Origin: Batillaria attramentaria
Lineage: Eukaryota > Mollusca > Gastropoda > Batillariidae
Direction: 5' to 3'
Length of the DNA stretch: 64,000 bases
NCBI GenBank assembly: GCA_018292915.2
Contig: JACVVK020000455.1
Span: forward strand, 83,501 to 147,500
In this document: piece by piece, positions 8,863 through 20,847 of the stretch
Layout of the letters: each line of letters opens with the position of its first letter
Numbering within the stretch: position 1 is the first letter of the stretch
The notes under the pieces: model-generated
Seen by the model: the letters and a program-made list of their open reading frames with translations, nothing else
Databases searched by the model: none
Told to the model about the DNA's origin: nothing
Made by a program: the position numbers and the translations under genes

Positions 8863-9986
8863 AAGACTAGCCACCCACCCCGCCCACCAGCACCTCCAAG
8901 AACACATAAAGAACCGACTGAAAAGAGGCAGCTTCAACCACCTGGCCAAACAGCTGATGAAAACACACATGGACATCCTGCCAGCCACTCCTGAAGAACA
9001 AGAGCCACTCCAAGCAGCTGAGGAATGGGACACCAACCTGGAAGGGGTGCTCCTTGTTACAGATGTTCCAGGAGTGACCAGCAAGGACGACCAGCCACAA
9101 GCCACGCTTAGATCCCTCTCACTAGAAATGCTGGATCGGGACTACAACATGTCAGTCTGGACACACGCCTATACTGACGGGTCCGCAGACTCAGCAGTCA
9201 GGAATGGAGGAAGCGGGATTCTCATCCGCCACCCAGATGGCCGCACCACAACAAGCTCCATGCCTGCTGGACGACTATCCACAAACTTCAGGGCTGAAGT
9301 CAATGCTCTCCGAGAAGCTGCCAGGCTCATTGGTAGAGAATCCCCCCTGCCCACACACGTCGTCTTCCTAACTGACTGCAGATCCGTCATCCAAAGCCTG
9401 CAGTCACCCAGTGAGCAGCTGGAAAGAGACACACAGCACCTTCTAGCTGCCCTCTCACAACAGATGAAGGTTGCCGTACAGTGGATGCCTGCTCACTGTG
9501 GTCTCACAGGAAACGAAGAGGCAGACAGACTGGCCAAGTCTGGCAGCAGAAAAGAGCAACCCCAGCAGGCAGTCTCCTACACAGAAGCCAAGACTCTGGT
9601 AAAACATCAGTACAAGACAATCTGGACGGCGCAACACAATCCCCCATCTAACGACCAGATGCCACAGCTCCAGCGTTATGAACAGACCACCATCTTCAGA
9701 CTACGAACTGGACACTGCAGACTGCGTGCCCACCTGTGCCGCCTTGGGCTGTCACACTCACCAGACTGTCCGTGCGGAACAGCCCCTCAAACCCCGGAAC
9801 ACATTCTGCAGTCCTGCCCCCTTTTCAAAGAAGCAAGGACACAACACTGGCCGAACGGAGCCACACTGGCAGAGAAACTCGGGGGCAGCAAAACAGACCT
9901 CCTGAAGACCACTGCTTATATAAAGACCACAAACCTAATCATCTGAGGCGGATTCCAGAACAGGGAACGCAGAAGAAGAAGAAGAA
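8863..9986 (+). mobile_element. I-clade-type LINE, 5'-truncated, with 16-bp target-site duplication
   Basis: GGTGAAAAGTATTGAA at 8847-8862 is repeated exactly at 9987-10002. The insert ends in a (GAA)n-type tail (AGAAGAAGAAGAAG) after the stop at 9944-9946, as expected for target-primed insertion with 5' truncation. It carries the RNase H and C-terminal Cys/His region of an ORF2 protein on the + strand. Confidence 0.9.
8870..9946 (+). pseudogene. LINE ORF2 C-terminal part: RNase H and zinc knuckle
   Basis: The open frame shows an RNase H domain with its acidic residues in order: YTDGSAD (about residue 105), RAEVNALREA, FLTDCRSVIQ, and GNEEADRLAK with WMPAHCGLTG before it. A region typical of LINE C-termini follows: RLRTGHCRLRAHLCRLGL and CPCGTAPQTPEHILQSCPLF. 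RNase H within a LINE ORF2 is characteristic of the I superfamily. The endonuclease and RT are absent, so the copy is dead, although this part has no internal stop or frameshift and is probably young. The first five codons lie in the target-site duplication, so no native start is present. Confidence 0.85.
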
Positions 9987-10226
9987 GGTGAAAAGTATTG
10001 AATCGACTGTTGTTTACATCGGCTGATTTCCACAGATCTACGCACATCTTCACTGAAAATGCCGTTTGAGTAAGAACACCAAGAACACCAAACCAGCACT
10101 GAATCTGACTTTAAAAAAAAAAATATCTTTTCAAGCAGTTAACAAAAACAAAATTCCGACTCAAAACTGATAAATTTAGATTAGAAATCTGCGAAAACTA
10201 GAGATAACTAGAGGAGCAAAGCTTCC

Positions 10227-11486
10227 TTGGCTCACTTGTGAGATGGGTCAAGGTCATTCAAAAGAGTATGTTTGTAAAGCTCTTATCACTAGCTATCCTG
10301 AAGTAAGGTGTCTCTTGTGTTCATAGTTCGTAAGAAAACGGCAATATAACAGTTTTCCCAAGACATCTTCTATGACCTTGACCTTGCGCCAAGGTCATTC
10401 AAATGAGACCTGTAAGTGAAGAGCTTATCGGTGACTATCATTTAACCAAGTTTGATAGCTCTAGTTTTTGTAGTTTCTGTACAAATGGTGATGTAAAATT
10501 TCACAACAGACAGCTGTAATGACCTTGACCTTGAGTCAAGGTCATTCAAATGGGTATGGCTGCATAGGTCTCGATGCTGTCTATCATTGTGCCTTGTTTG
10601 GTGCCTCTGCTGTTTGTTGTTTCCAAGAAAATGCTAACGTTAAAGTCTCCGCAAAACATGTTAAATGGCCTTGACCTTGACTCAAGGAAATTGAACACAA
10701 GTATGCCAGTACAGGTTTTGTCAATATCTATCATCGTGCAAAGTTTGATGCCTCTGGTACCCCTACATTCTGAGAAAACGGCAATTTTAAATTTCCAATG
10801 AGACAGCTTTGATGACCTTGACCTTCAGTCAAGGTCATTCAAAATGGTATTTCTTGAAAAGAAAGAATGCCAATGTTAAGGTTTTGGAAGGTTTTCCGCA
10901 AAACTGCTTGTATGGCCTTGACCTTGACTCAAATTTACTGAATACAGTATATCAGTAAATGTGTTGTCAATGTCTATCATCATGCAAAGTTTGATGTCTC
11001 TGGCTTTTCTAGATTCTGAGAAAATGCCAATGTAAAATTTCCAAACGGACAGCTTTAGTGACCTTGACCTTGGGTCAAGGTCAACCATTATGGTATGTTT
11101 TGAAAGGTCTTACGGTTGTCTATCAGCGTGCCAAGTTTGGTCCCTCTGCTATTCATTGTTTCTGAGAAAATGCCAATGTTAAGGTTTCGGAAGGTGTTCC
11201 GCAAAACTGCTTGCCTGGCCTTGACCTTGACTCAAAGTCACTGAATACAGGTATGTCAGTAAAGATGTTGTCAATGTCCATCATCTTGCAAAGTTTGATA
11301 TCTCTGGCTTTTCTAGATTCTGAGAAAATGCCAATGTAACATTTCCAAACAGACAGCTTTAGTGACCTTGATTTTGGGTCAAGGTCAATCGTTATGGTAT
11401 TTTTTGGAAAGGTCTTATGGCTGTCTATCAGCAGGCCAATTTTGGTGTCTCTGCTGTTTGTAGATTCCAATGTTAAGGTTTACTGC

Positions 11487-11558
<72 letters not shown>

Positions 11559-11605
11559 GACGGAGGGTTATTACATAGACTCACTTTGTTACACAAGTGA
11601 GCCAA
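10227..11605. mobile_element. repeat element of ~146-bp units rich in TCAAGGTCA, with 14-bp inverted ends
   Basis: TTGGCTCACTTGTG (10227-10240) and its exact reverse complement (11592-11605) bound the element. Inside are about nine blocks with GACCTTGACCTTG and TCAAGGTCA (near 10244, 10373, 10521, 10666, 10812, 10912, 11060, 11216, 11360), mostly 145-156 bases apart. A CA microsatellite (11491-11555) stands near the right end. Tandem core repeats plus a microsatellite between short ends recall non-autonomous Helitron-like elements of molluscs ('pearl' type), but no Rep/helicase gene is here and the class is inferred. No coding sequence. Confidence 0.7.
11491..11555 (+). repeat. (CA)n microsatellite
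   Basis: Uninterrupted CA dinucleotides followed by GACGACGGAGGGTTATTAC, which recurs in inverted form at 20795-20811. Confidence 0.95.
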
Positions 11606-12440
11606 AAATTGCAACTTGACATAATCATGCAGCCTCGATGTGGATTCGGAAGTTGTCAGCCAGACGATTCGTTGAAGCGGTTACAGAGGAGATCAGTTAC
11701 AAAGCGACGTGGTAAGATTCAGAATTGGATTATTTTGACATCATCGGTGGAGCTAGTTATTTTGTTCAAGCAAGTGTGTAGAATAGGTATTCCGCAGTAA
11801 TTTCAGGCTCTAGACTTTTTTCGGCATGAAAAATCTATCTGAAACAAATTTTGTAAATTTAGGTCATCCACCAGCAGACTGACATCAGTTTGTGAGCGAA
11901 TATTCAAGGCAAGAAGAGTTGATTTCAACTGAAAATGCGCACAGAAACTAAATCCAAGGGAACGTTTGTCAGCTTAGATTAAAGTTCTTCATCTGCGATT
12001 TTTGAAACATTACCGATGTTGTCGGATTTTGTCAGATGCACTGGAAGTTAATTTTCAGTAGGGCAATGCCATGTCGTTTTCGTCATCTGATCAAAGATTC
12101 CAAGGTCTTTGATCTGATTTTCGTAGAAAAACAAAAGAACATCAGCAAAAAATAAGAAAGATGGGGTAAAATCTAACTGCAAGATTCAAAGTTTTGACAT
12201 ACAACCCGAACAAGGTAAGTGAAGTGATGTAGCAGGCATAACAGTTAGTAGTCTGTCTCGACAGAAGCCTGAAAAGAGCTCTATCTCCAAGGAACTAATT
12301 TATTTAATCTTTCGTCAGGAACGAATGAGATATGGCGCTACCCTCTGCAGCCAGTGGCCTGAGCAGCCAGTGGATATTCACGCGGACATGTGCAATTCGC
12401 ACGGACACGTGTAATTAGTGCGGAAAACAACAACAACAAC
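11606..12440. other. no recognised feature
   Basis: Unique-looking AT-rich sequence between two repeat arrays. No convincing exon or motif was seen on either strand. Confidence 0.4.
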
Positions 12441-12469
12441 AAAACAGGTATTCCAAGGTCCGAGGAAGC

Positions 12470-14075
12470 CAATAATAATAAAGAAGGTGATTAGGAGCCA
12501 CAAAGCCTGTAAATACATGTATTCAGCGGCCACACCTCTTGAGCCCTGCCCCAAAGCCGGTCCAAATCACGACGTTTTTCAGTCACGTTCCACACATTTC
12601 CTCGGCTTATTACAACATCGGTTCCCGGTTTCCCCCCAATAAACACTAAAGTTTTTGATTCTTTATTCAAATCCACTCTCAGAAATCTTGGTGATTAGGA
12701 GGCACAAAGTCTGTAAATACTCGGCAGCCACACCCCTTCCACCCTGCCCCCAGTCCAACTCGCGACATATTCCACTCACGTTCTACACAATTCCTCGAGC
12801 ATATTACAGCATCGGCTCCCGGTTTTCCCCCAATGAACAGTACAGTTTTCGATTCTTTATTCAGTTCCACTCTCAGAAATCATAGTGATTAGGAGGCACA
12901 AAGTCTGTAATTACTCAGCAGCAACACCTCTACCCCCATTCCAAATCGTGATGTTTTTCACTCACGTCGCACACTTCCTCGATTTATTACACCATCGGCT
13001 CCCGGTTTCCCCCTAATAAACACTATATTTTTCTATTCTTAATTCAGTTTCAGTTGCAGAAATCATAGTGATTAGGAGGCACAAAGCCTGTAAATACTCA
13101 GCAGCCACACCTCTATCACCCTACCCCCATTCCAAATCGTGATGTTTTTCACTCACGTCGCACACTTCCTCGGCATATTACACCATCGGCTCCCGGTTTC
13201 CCCCTAATAAACACTATTGGTTTTTTTTTTTTTTTTTTTTTCAATTTCAGCCTCAGAAATCATAATGATTAGGAGGCACAAAGCCTGTAAATACTCAGCA
13301 GCCACACCTCTTTCACCCTACCCCCATTCCAACTCGTGACATATTTCACTCACGTTCTACTCTAATCCTCGAGCATATTACACCATCGGCTCCCGGTTTC
13401 CCCCTAATAAACACTACAGTTTTCGATTCTTTATTCAGTTCCACTCTCAGAAATTATAGTGATTAGGAGGCACAAAGTCTGTAAATACTCAGCAGCCACA
13501 CCTCTTTCACCCTACCCCCATTCCAAATCCTGATGTTTTTCACTCACGTCGCACAATTCCTCGGCTTATTACACCATCGGCTCCCAGATCCCCACTAATA
13601 AACACTATATTTTTCAATTCTTTATTCAGTTTCAGTTGCAGAAATCATAGTGATTAGGAGGCACAAAGCCTGTAAATACTCAGCAGCCACACGTCTTCAA
13701 CCATGCCCCCATTCCATGCCCCCGGCTCCCGGTTTTCCCCTAATAAATACTATATTTTTCGATTCTTTATTAAATTTCAGTGTCAGAAATTATAGTGATT
13801 ACGAGGCACAAAGCCTGTAAATACTCAGCAGACACACCTCCTCAACCCTGCGTCCATTGGAAAACGCTACGTTTTTCACTCACGTTCCACACAATTCCTC
13901 GGCCTATTACACCATCGGCTCCCGGTTTCACCCTTATAAACACTACATTTTTCCATTCTTCATGCAATTTCAGTCTCAGAAATCAGACTGATTAGGAGGC
14001 ACGAAACCTGTAACTACTCAACAGCCACACCTCTGTAGTCCTGCCTCCATTCCAAAAAGCTACTTTTTGGCTCAC
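12470..14075 (+). repeat. ~190-bp satellite, forward block (about nine units)
   Basis: Each unit contains GATTAGGAGGCACAAAG (starts near 12491, 12693, 12888, 13071, 13267, 13463, 13651, 13796, 13990), then TGTAAATACTCAGCAGCCAC, CACTCACGT, CCTCGGC, CATCGGCTCCCGGTTTCCCC and a T/A-rich end before CAGAAATCA. Units differ by small substitutions and deletions. Open frames recurring in the units are shadows of the repeat and lack a Kozak start or codon structure. Confidence 0.9.
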
Positions 14076-14576
14076 CATGTGTGTGCGTGTGTGTGTATGT
14101 GTGTGTGTGTGTGTGGGGGGGGGGTGTTGGGAAGTGTTGTGTTGTGGGTGTACACTTTAATATTTGCATTTTTGCCGGAACTACAGGCACACAAGGTGTG
14201 AAACGTGGGATTATGATAGACAGCCATGACACAATAAAAAAATAAAATCAGGAGATTGCCTCTGTCGTAAGTCCGGGGTGGGGTGTTTATACTCCGATTA
14301 AACAGGGAGTTTTATCAGAATTGTTTACATCTGGGACAGAGCAAAGGATGTACACGCCCAATGTGTCCTGTACTTGCAGTTGCACGTGACTATGGCCGTG
14401 ACCACGTGGCCCTATTGATGCAGAGTGAATTATTTCTGTATTCAGTTCATACAATTAATCAGTTCTGAAGTACAACAGTACCCACAGTTAATTAGTGAAT
14501 AGTACATGATGATTAGTATATGAGTGCATGTAACTAAACACACACACACACACACACAGACACAGACACAGACACA

Positions 14577-14612
<36 letters not shown>

Positions 14613-14698
14613 GTGAAGGAAAGAGTGATTGTTGAATTGAAATCAGTCATGCATGAATAAGAAGCTTTGCAATAGTTATGCTGTATCACTTACCTGCC
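14076..14698. other. spacer at the strand switch of the satellite
   Basis: Holds a TG/G tract (14082-14122), a short piece like one unit of the TCAAGGTCA element (about 14165-14225, AACTACAGGCACACAAGG to ATGATAGACAGCC), and CA/CAGA microsatellites (14538-14609). No gene seen. Confidence 0.6.
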
Positions 14699-17600
14699 TT
14701 ATGAAACCGGGAGCCGATGGTGTAATAGGCCGAGGAATAGTGTGGAACGTGAGTGAAGAACTTAACGTTTTGGAATGGGACAGGGTTAAACAGGTATGGC
14801 TGCAGAGTATTTACAGGTTTTGTGCCTCCTAATCACTATAATTTCTGAGACTGAAACTGAAAAAAGAATGGAAAAAATATTGTTCATTAGGGGGAAACCG
14901 GGAACCGATGGTGTAATAGGCCGATGAATAGTCTGGAACGTGAGTGAAAAAGGTCGCGTTTTGGAATGGGGGGCAGGGTGGAAGATGTGTGGCTGCTGAA
15001 TATTTACAGACTTTGTGCCTCCTAATCACTATGAATTCTGAGAGTTAAATTCAATAAAGAATCGAAAAGAAAGTGTTTATGAACGGGAAACCGTGAGCCG
15101 ATGGTTTAATTGGCCGAGGAATAGTGTGGAACGTGAGTGAAAAACGTCGCGTTTTGTGCCTCGTAATCACTATGATTTCTGAGACTGAAATTGAATAAAG
15201 AATCGAAAGATATAGTATTTATTAGGGGGAAACCGGGAGCCGATGGTATAATAGGTCGAGGAAGTGTGCGACCTGAGTAGTACTCAAGTTGCTGCCCTCA
15301 ACGGAATGTACATTACTGTGGGTTTCGGCCTCTTAATCACTATGATTTCTGACACTGAGATTCAATAAAAATCGAAAAATGTAGTATTTATTAGGAGGTG
15401 AGGGGGGGGGGGGGAACCGGTAACCGATGGTGTAATACGCCGAGGAATTGTGTGGAGCGTGATTGAAAAAGCGTCGCCTTTTGCGATGTGGGCAGGGTTA
15501 AAGAGGTGTGGCTGCTTAGGATTTACAGGCTTTGTGACTCCTAATCACTATGATTTCTGAGAGTGGAATTGAAGAAAGAATCGAAAAATATAGTATTTTT
15601 ATGGGGAAACCGGGAGCCGAGGAAGTGTGCGACGTGAGTGAAGAACGTAGCTTTTTGAGATGGGGGCAGGGTTGAAGAGGTGTGGCTGCTGAGTATTTAC
15701 AGACTTTGTGCCTCCTAATCACTATGATTTCTGAGACTGAAATTGAATAAAGAATCGGGAACTATAGTGTTCATTAGGGGGAAACCGGGATCCGACGGTG
15801 TAATAAGCCGAGGAAGTGTGCGACGTTTGTGAAAAACATCAGGATTTGGAATGGGGGTAGGGTGAAAGAGGTGTGGCTGCTGAGTATTTACAGACTTTGT
15901 GCCTCCTAATCACTATAATTTCTGAGAGTGGAACTGAATAAAGAAAGGAAAACTATTGTGTTTATTAGGGGGAAACCGGGAGCCGATGGTGTAATAAGCC
16001 GAGGAAGTGTGCGACGTGAGTGAAAAACATCACGATTTGGAATGGGGGTAGGGTGAAAGAGGTGTGGCTGCTGAGTATTTACAGGCTTTGTGCCTCCTAA
16101 TCACTATGATTTCAGCGACTTGAATTGAATGAAGAATCGAAAAATATAGTGTTTATTAGGGGGAAACCGGGAATCAATGGTGTAAGTGTGCGACGTGAGT
16201 GAAAAGCATCGCGATTTGCAATGGGGGCAGAGTTGAAGAGGTGTGGCTGCTGAGTATTTACAGGTTTTGTGCCTCCTAATCACTATGATTTCTGAGACTG
16301 GAATTGAATAAAGAATGGAGAACTATAGTGTTTATTAGGAGGAAACCGGGAGCCGATGGTGTAATAAGCCAAGGAAGTGTGCGACGTGAGTGAAAAACAT
16401 CGCGTTTTGCGATGGGGGCAGAGTTGAAGAGGTGTGGCCGATGAGTATTTATAGGCTTTGTGCCTCCTAATCACTATGATTTCTGAGAGTGGAACTGAAT
16501 AAAAAAAAATTGAAAACTATAGTGTTCATTAGGGGGAAACCGGGAACCGATGGTGTAATAGACCGAGAAAGTGCGCGACGTGATTGAAAAACATCGCGAT
16601 CTGGACTGGGGGCAGGGTGGAAGAGGTGTGGCTGCTGAGTATTTACAGACTTTGTGCCTCCTAATCACTATGATTTCTGAAAGTGGAATTGAATAAAGAA
16701 TCGAAAACTACAGTGTTTATTAGGGGGAAACCGGGAGCCGATGGTGTAATAAGCTGAGGAAGTGTGCGACGTGAGTGAAGAACGTAGCGTTTGGAATGGG
16801 GGCAGGGTGAAGACGTGTGGCTGCTGAGTATTTACAGACTTTGTGCCTCCTAATCTCTATGATTTCTGCGACTTAAATTGAATGAAGAATCGAAAACTAT
16901 AGTGTTTATCAGGGGGAAACCGGGAGCCGATGGTGTAAAAGGCCGGGAATTGAGTGGAACGTTAGTGAAAAACGGCGCGATTTGGAATGGGGGTAGGGTG
17001 AAAGAGGTGTGACGTGAGTGAAAATCATCGCGATTTCGACTGGGGGCAGGGTTGAAGAAGTGTGGCTGCTGAGTATATACAGGCTTTGTGCCTCCTAATC
17101 ACTATGATTTCTGAGACTGAACTTTAATAAAGAATCGAAAGATATAATGTTTATTAGGGGGAAACCGGGAGCCGATGGTGTAATAAGCCGAGGAAGTGTG
17201 CGACGTGAGTGAAAAACAGCGCGATTTGGAATGGGGGTAGGGTGAAAGAGGTGTGGCTGCTTAGGATTTACTGGCTTTGTGCCTCCTAATCACTATGTTT
17301 TCTGAGACTGAAATTGAATAGACAATCCAAAAATACAGCATTCATTAGGGGGAAACCGGGAGCCGATGGTGTAATAGGCCGAGGACGTGTGCGACGTGAG
17401 TGAAAAACGTCGTGATTTTCAATGTGGGCAGGGTTACACAGGTGTGGCTGCTGAGTATTTACAGGCTTTGTGCCTCCTAATCACTATGATGTCTAAAACT
17501 GAAATTGGATAAAGATTGGAAAAATACAGTATTTATTAGGGGGAAACCGGGAACTGATGGTGTAATAGGCCGGGGAAGTGTGCGACGTGATTGAAAAACA

Positions 17601-18690
17601 TCGAGATCTGGACTGGGGGCAGGGTTGAAGAGGTGTGGCTGCTGAGTATTTACAGACTTTGTGCCTCCTAATCACTATGATTTTTGAGACTGAAATTGAA
17701 TAAAAATTCGAAAAATATAGTATTTATTAGGGGGAAACCGGGAGCCGACTTGAGGCCGAGGAATTGTGCGACGTGAGTGAAAAACATCACGAAGGACTGG
17801 GGGCAGAGTTGAAGAGGTGTGGCGGCTGAGTATTTACAGGCTTTGTGCCTCCTAATCACTATGATTTTTGAGATTGAAATTGAATAAAGAATGAAAAAAT
17901 GTAGTGTTTATTAGGGGAAACCGGGAGCCGATGGTGTAATAGGCCGAGGAATTGTGTGGAACGTGAGTGAAGAACGTAGCGTTTTAGAATGGGGGCAGGG
18001 TTAAACAGGTGTGGCTGCTGAGTATTTACAGGCTTTGTGCCTCCTAATCACTATAGTTTCTGAGACTGAAACTGCATGAAGAATGGAAAAATATGTTGTT
18101 TATTAGGGGGAACCCGGGAACCGATGGTGTAATAGGCCGAGGAATTGTGTGGAACGCTAGTGAAAATAACGTAGCGTTTTGCAATGGGTGCAGGGTTGAA
18201 CTAGATGTGTCGTTGCTGAGAATTTACAGACTTTGTGCCTCCTAATCACTATGATTTCTGAGAGTGGAATTGAATAGAGAATCGAAAAATATGTTGTTTA
18301 TTAGGGGGAAACCGGGAATCGATGGTGTAATAGGCCGAGGAATTGTGTGGAACGTCAGTGAAAATAACGTAGCGTTTTGCAATGGGTGCAGGGTTGAAGA
18401 TGTGTGGTTGCTGAGAATTTACAGACTTTGTGCCGTCTAATCACTATGATTTCTGAGGGTGGAATTGAATAGAGAATCGAAAACTATAGTGTTCATTAGG
18501 GGGAAACCGGGAGCCGATGGTGTAATAGGCCGAGGAATTGTGTGGAACGTGATTGAAAAACGTCGCGTTTTGTGCCTCGTAATCACTATGATTTCTGATA
18601 CTGAAATTGAATAAAAACTCGAAAAATATAGTATTTATTAGGGGGAAACAGGGAGCCGATGGCGTAATTGGCCGAGGAAGTGTGCGACGT
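14699..18690 (-). repeat. ~190-bp satellite, reverse block (about 21 units)
   Basis: The same unit as at 12470-14075 but inverted: GTGCCTCCTAATCACTAT recurs near 14822, 15017, 15709, 15900, 16091, 16271, 16463, 16655, 17090, 17280, 17471, 17661, 17847, 18045 and 18236, with further diverged copies between. Two units (near 15280 and 18690) share an insertion with GTTGCTGCC and CAACGGAATGTAC. The minus-strand frames of about 63 codons repeat with the unit and are not taken as genes. Confidence 0.9.
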
Positions 18691-18816
18691 GAGTAGTAGT
18701 TGCTGCCATCAACGGAATGTACGTTACTGTGGGTTTCTGCCCTATTTGCCCGGTCTTCGTGCGAATAGCGTGTGGCTGCTCATTCTGGCTGCTGAGGGTA
18801 GCGCCATGCATGAGAT

Positions 18817-19409
18817 TAGAGGGTGGAACCCGTACGATTTCTCAAACCGGTTTTTAACCGGGTTTTCCAATAGAAAACCGAGGTTTAAAACCGGTTAACC
18901 GGATATGTATACGTCATCTATTGTTTCTAACGTTTCCCCAAGAGATGGAAGGGGGAAGCGAGGGGGGTCTCCTAGTACTCCGGCTTCCTGTACCCCTGCG
19001 TTGGAAATGTTCAGCCAACAAGGGTGGGTGGGTGTTTGGGAGTTTAACGTCCTTTTCCACCACATATGGATGATATCAAAGACGAGGCAACGATGAAAAA
19101 GCCAGCACAAATATTTGGCCCTAGCGGCCGGGATTTGAACTCACGACCCGAAAGTTGGAAGTCCAACGCTCTACCATTCGGCCACCCCGGTTTCCCTGTT
19201 CAGCCAACAACAACAACAACATGATGATGATGATGATGATAAGGAGGAGGGGGAGGAGGAGGGTGTCTTGTAACAAGCTGAAAAACGACGATTGATGTCC
19301 ATTAGAAAACCGCGGTTTTCCGGTTTTTTTAAGGCCAAACCGGTTTACCGAACCGTGAGAAAGTCGGACCGATTTTAACCGGAAAACCGGTAAAACCGAA
19401 CACCCCTAA
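18817..19409. mobile_element. hAT-like non-autonomous element, split by a SINE
   Basis: ATGAGAT flanks it at 18810-18816 and 19410-19416. The ends are TAGAGGGTGGAACC and, inverted, TTAGGGGTGTTCGG, and the sub-terminal parts are full of AACCGG and CCGGTTTT motifs in both orientations. A 7-8 bp duplication and TAGGG-type ends fit the hAT superfamily. There is no transposase. A SINE is inserted at 19021-19196. Confidence 0.55.
19021..19196 (-). mobile_element. tRNA-derived SINE, inserted in the hAT-like element
   Basis: Inverted copy with pol III boxes and an (ACCC)n end. TGTTCAGCCAACA is present on both sides (19008-19020 and 19197-19209), which proves insertion after the hAT-like element. Confidence 0.9.
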
Positions 19410-19419
19410 ATGAGATACG

Positions 19420-20030
19420 AGAGGAAATGCGAATAATTAATGGGAGACAACTGCGAGCAATTCGGTATCAGTTCCGTTTGGTGGTTACTTCCCCTAACTA
19501 ATTTCTTACGTTTCAAATTCTTTGCCGTTCTACTTCTTTCACTGGATTTTGTGTTTAGATTCGGTTAGGTTTATGCTAAATGCTTTATCGGCGCGAGAAT
19601 TTAAAAACTGCCGAAAATAGGAGACGGTTTTTGAGGGAGGCACTAAATGGGGACACTGTAGTCAGTGTCGTTACCATGATTGCCGCACCAAACGAAAGTG
19701 ATATGTCAGTATCGGCAATACACTCATGTAGAAAAACAACAACAACAACAACAACAAAACCCAAAACAAAGAGATGTTGGCGCTTATTTTGATAGAGTTT
19801 TATGAATTGATTTCAATGTTTCTTTGCAAACAGTTGTAAATCCCTGTGTCCGTCGGGCTAATACACAGTGTTGTTCATTAAACAAATGTGTCAAAGTACT
19901 CAGGCGGGCAGATAAATCTGTGCTTACAAATATCTTTCCAGGTCTGAAGCGAAAGTTGGCATTTTGGAATCAAATTCTACATATTCACTGGTGAGGGTCG
20001 TGACACGCATTGACCTTGTGACCTGTACCA
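19420..20030. other. no recognised feature
   Basis: Unique-looking sequence with a short CAACAACAAC run near 19736-19756. No supported exon. Confidence 0.4.
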
Positions 20031-20042
20031 CGTAATTATATG

Positions 20043-20217
20043 AGGGGAGTCGGGGTGGTCGAATGGTAGAGCGTTGGACTTCTAATGCTCGGGTCGTGAG
20101 TTCGATCCCAGCTGGGGCCAAATATTTGTGCTGGCTTTTTCATCGTTGCCCGGTCTTTGATATCACCCGTATGTGGTGGAAAAGGACGTTAAACCCCCAA
20201 ACACCCACCCACCCACC
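20043..20217 (+). mobile_element. tRNA-derived SINE, full-length, 11-bp target-site duplication
   Basis: Box A TGGTCGAATGG and box B GAGTTCGATCCC stand in a tRNA-like head, followed by a body (AAATATTTGTGCTGGC, CATCGTTGCCCGGTC, GGTGGAAAAGGACGTTAAAC) and an (ACCC)n tail. CGTAATTATAT flanks it at 20031-20041 and 20218-20228. This copy is a good reference for the family. Confidence 0.95.
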
Positions 20218-20263
20218 CGTAATTATATATAGAAGCTACGAGTGATTTCACTGACTAGGTTTC

Positions 20264-20326
20264 ATCCAGGTACCGGGGGCCGTAACGTTAACACTAGTGT
20301 TAACGTTACGGCCCCCGGTACGGGGA
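20264..20326. mobile_element. 63-bp palindromic insertion with 12-bp target-site duplication
   Basis: Positions 20270-20321 form a perfect 52-base palindrome with no spacer, centred in ACTAGT and containing GTACCGGGGGCCGTAACG. The symmetry extends imperfectly to CATCC and GGATG. TGACTAGGTTTC occurs directly before (20252-20263) and after (20327-20338). Confidence 0.8.
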
Positions 20327-20584
20327 TGACTAGGTTTCGCACGAACAGCCGTTCAGTTGAGCTGTTTCGCTTGGTGTTCTCCCAAAACAGCGTGTAATGT
20401 TTGAAAAATCAATACTTAAGCAGTACATTTTGGACGTTTTCTTCACCGTTCAAAAACAGGATCTTCATTTCTAGATCGTCCCTCACAACTGTGCTTTAAA
20501 CGGAAAACAAACGCACGAATACGACTGATCTGAGTAAAAGGGCGAGTAGCTGGTTTTACTGTGTATACAGTAGCTACATCCAGT

Positions 20585-20762
20585 TTTTTTTGTTGTTGTT
20601 TTTTTTTTTTTTGGGGGGGGGGGGTTGTTGTTGTTGTTGGTGGTGGTGTTGTTGTTGTTGCTGGTGGTGGTGGTGGTAGTAGTGGTGGTGGTGTTTTTTG
20701 TGTTTTCTTGTGTTTGTTTGTTGTTTTTTTAGTTGTTTTTTGTTGTTGTTTTTTTTTTTGTG
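20585..20762 (+). repeat. T/G-rich low-complexity tract
   Basis: Poly-T, poly-G, (GTT)n and (GGT)n stretches. Reading frames are artefacts of composition. Confidence 0.9.
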
Positions 20763-20807
20763 GCCTCCCTTGTGTAACAATGGGAGTCTATGTATTAACC
20801 CTCCGTC

Positions 20808-20847
<40 letters not shown>

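Noticed and set aside
14829..17859. Minus-strand frames of about 63 codons beginning MIRRHKVCKYSAAT
   Set aside because: They recur once per ~190-bp satellite unit, are often broken and show no start context; treated as shadows of the repeat.
10227..18690. CRISPR-like array
   Set aside because: Repeat units are 146-190 bases without unique spacers, and the genome is plainly eukaryotic.
20043..20115. Functional tRNA gene
   Set aside because: The tRNA-like head has pol III boxes, but it is part of a repeated SINE with a common 3' body and target duplications, and the cloverleaf is imperfect.
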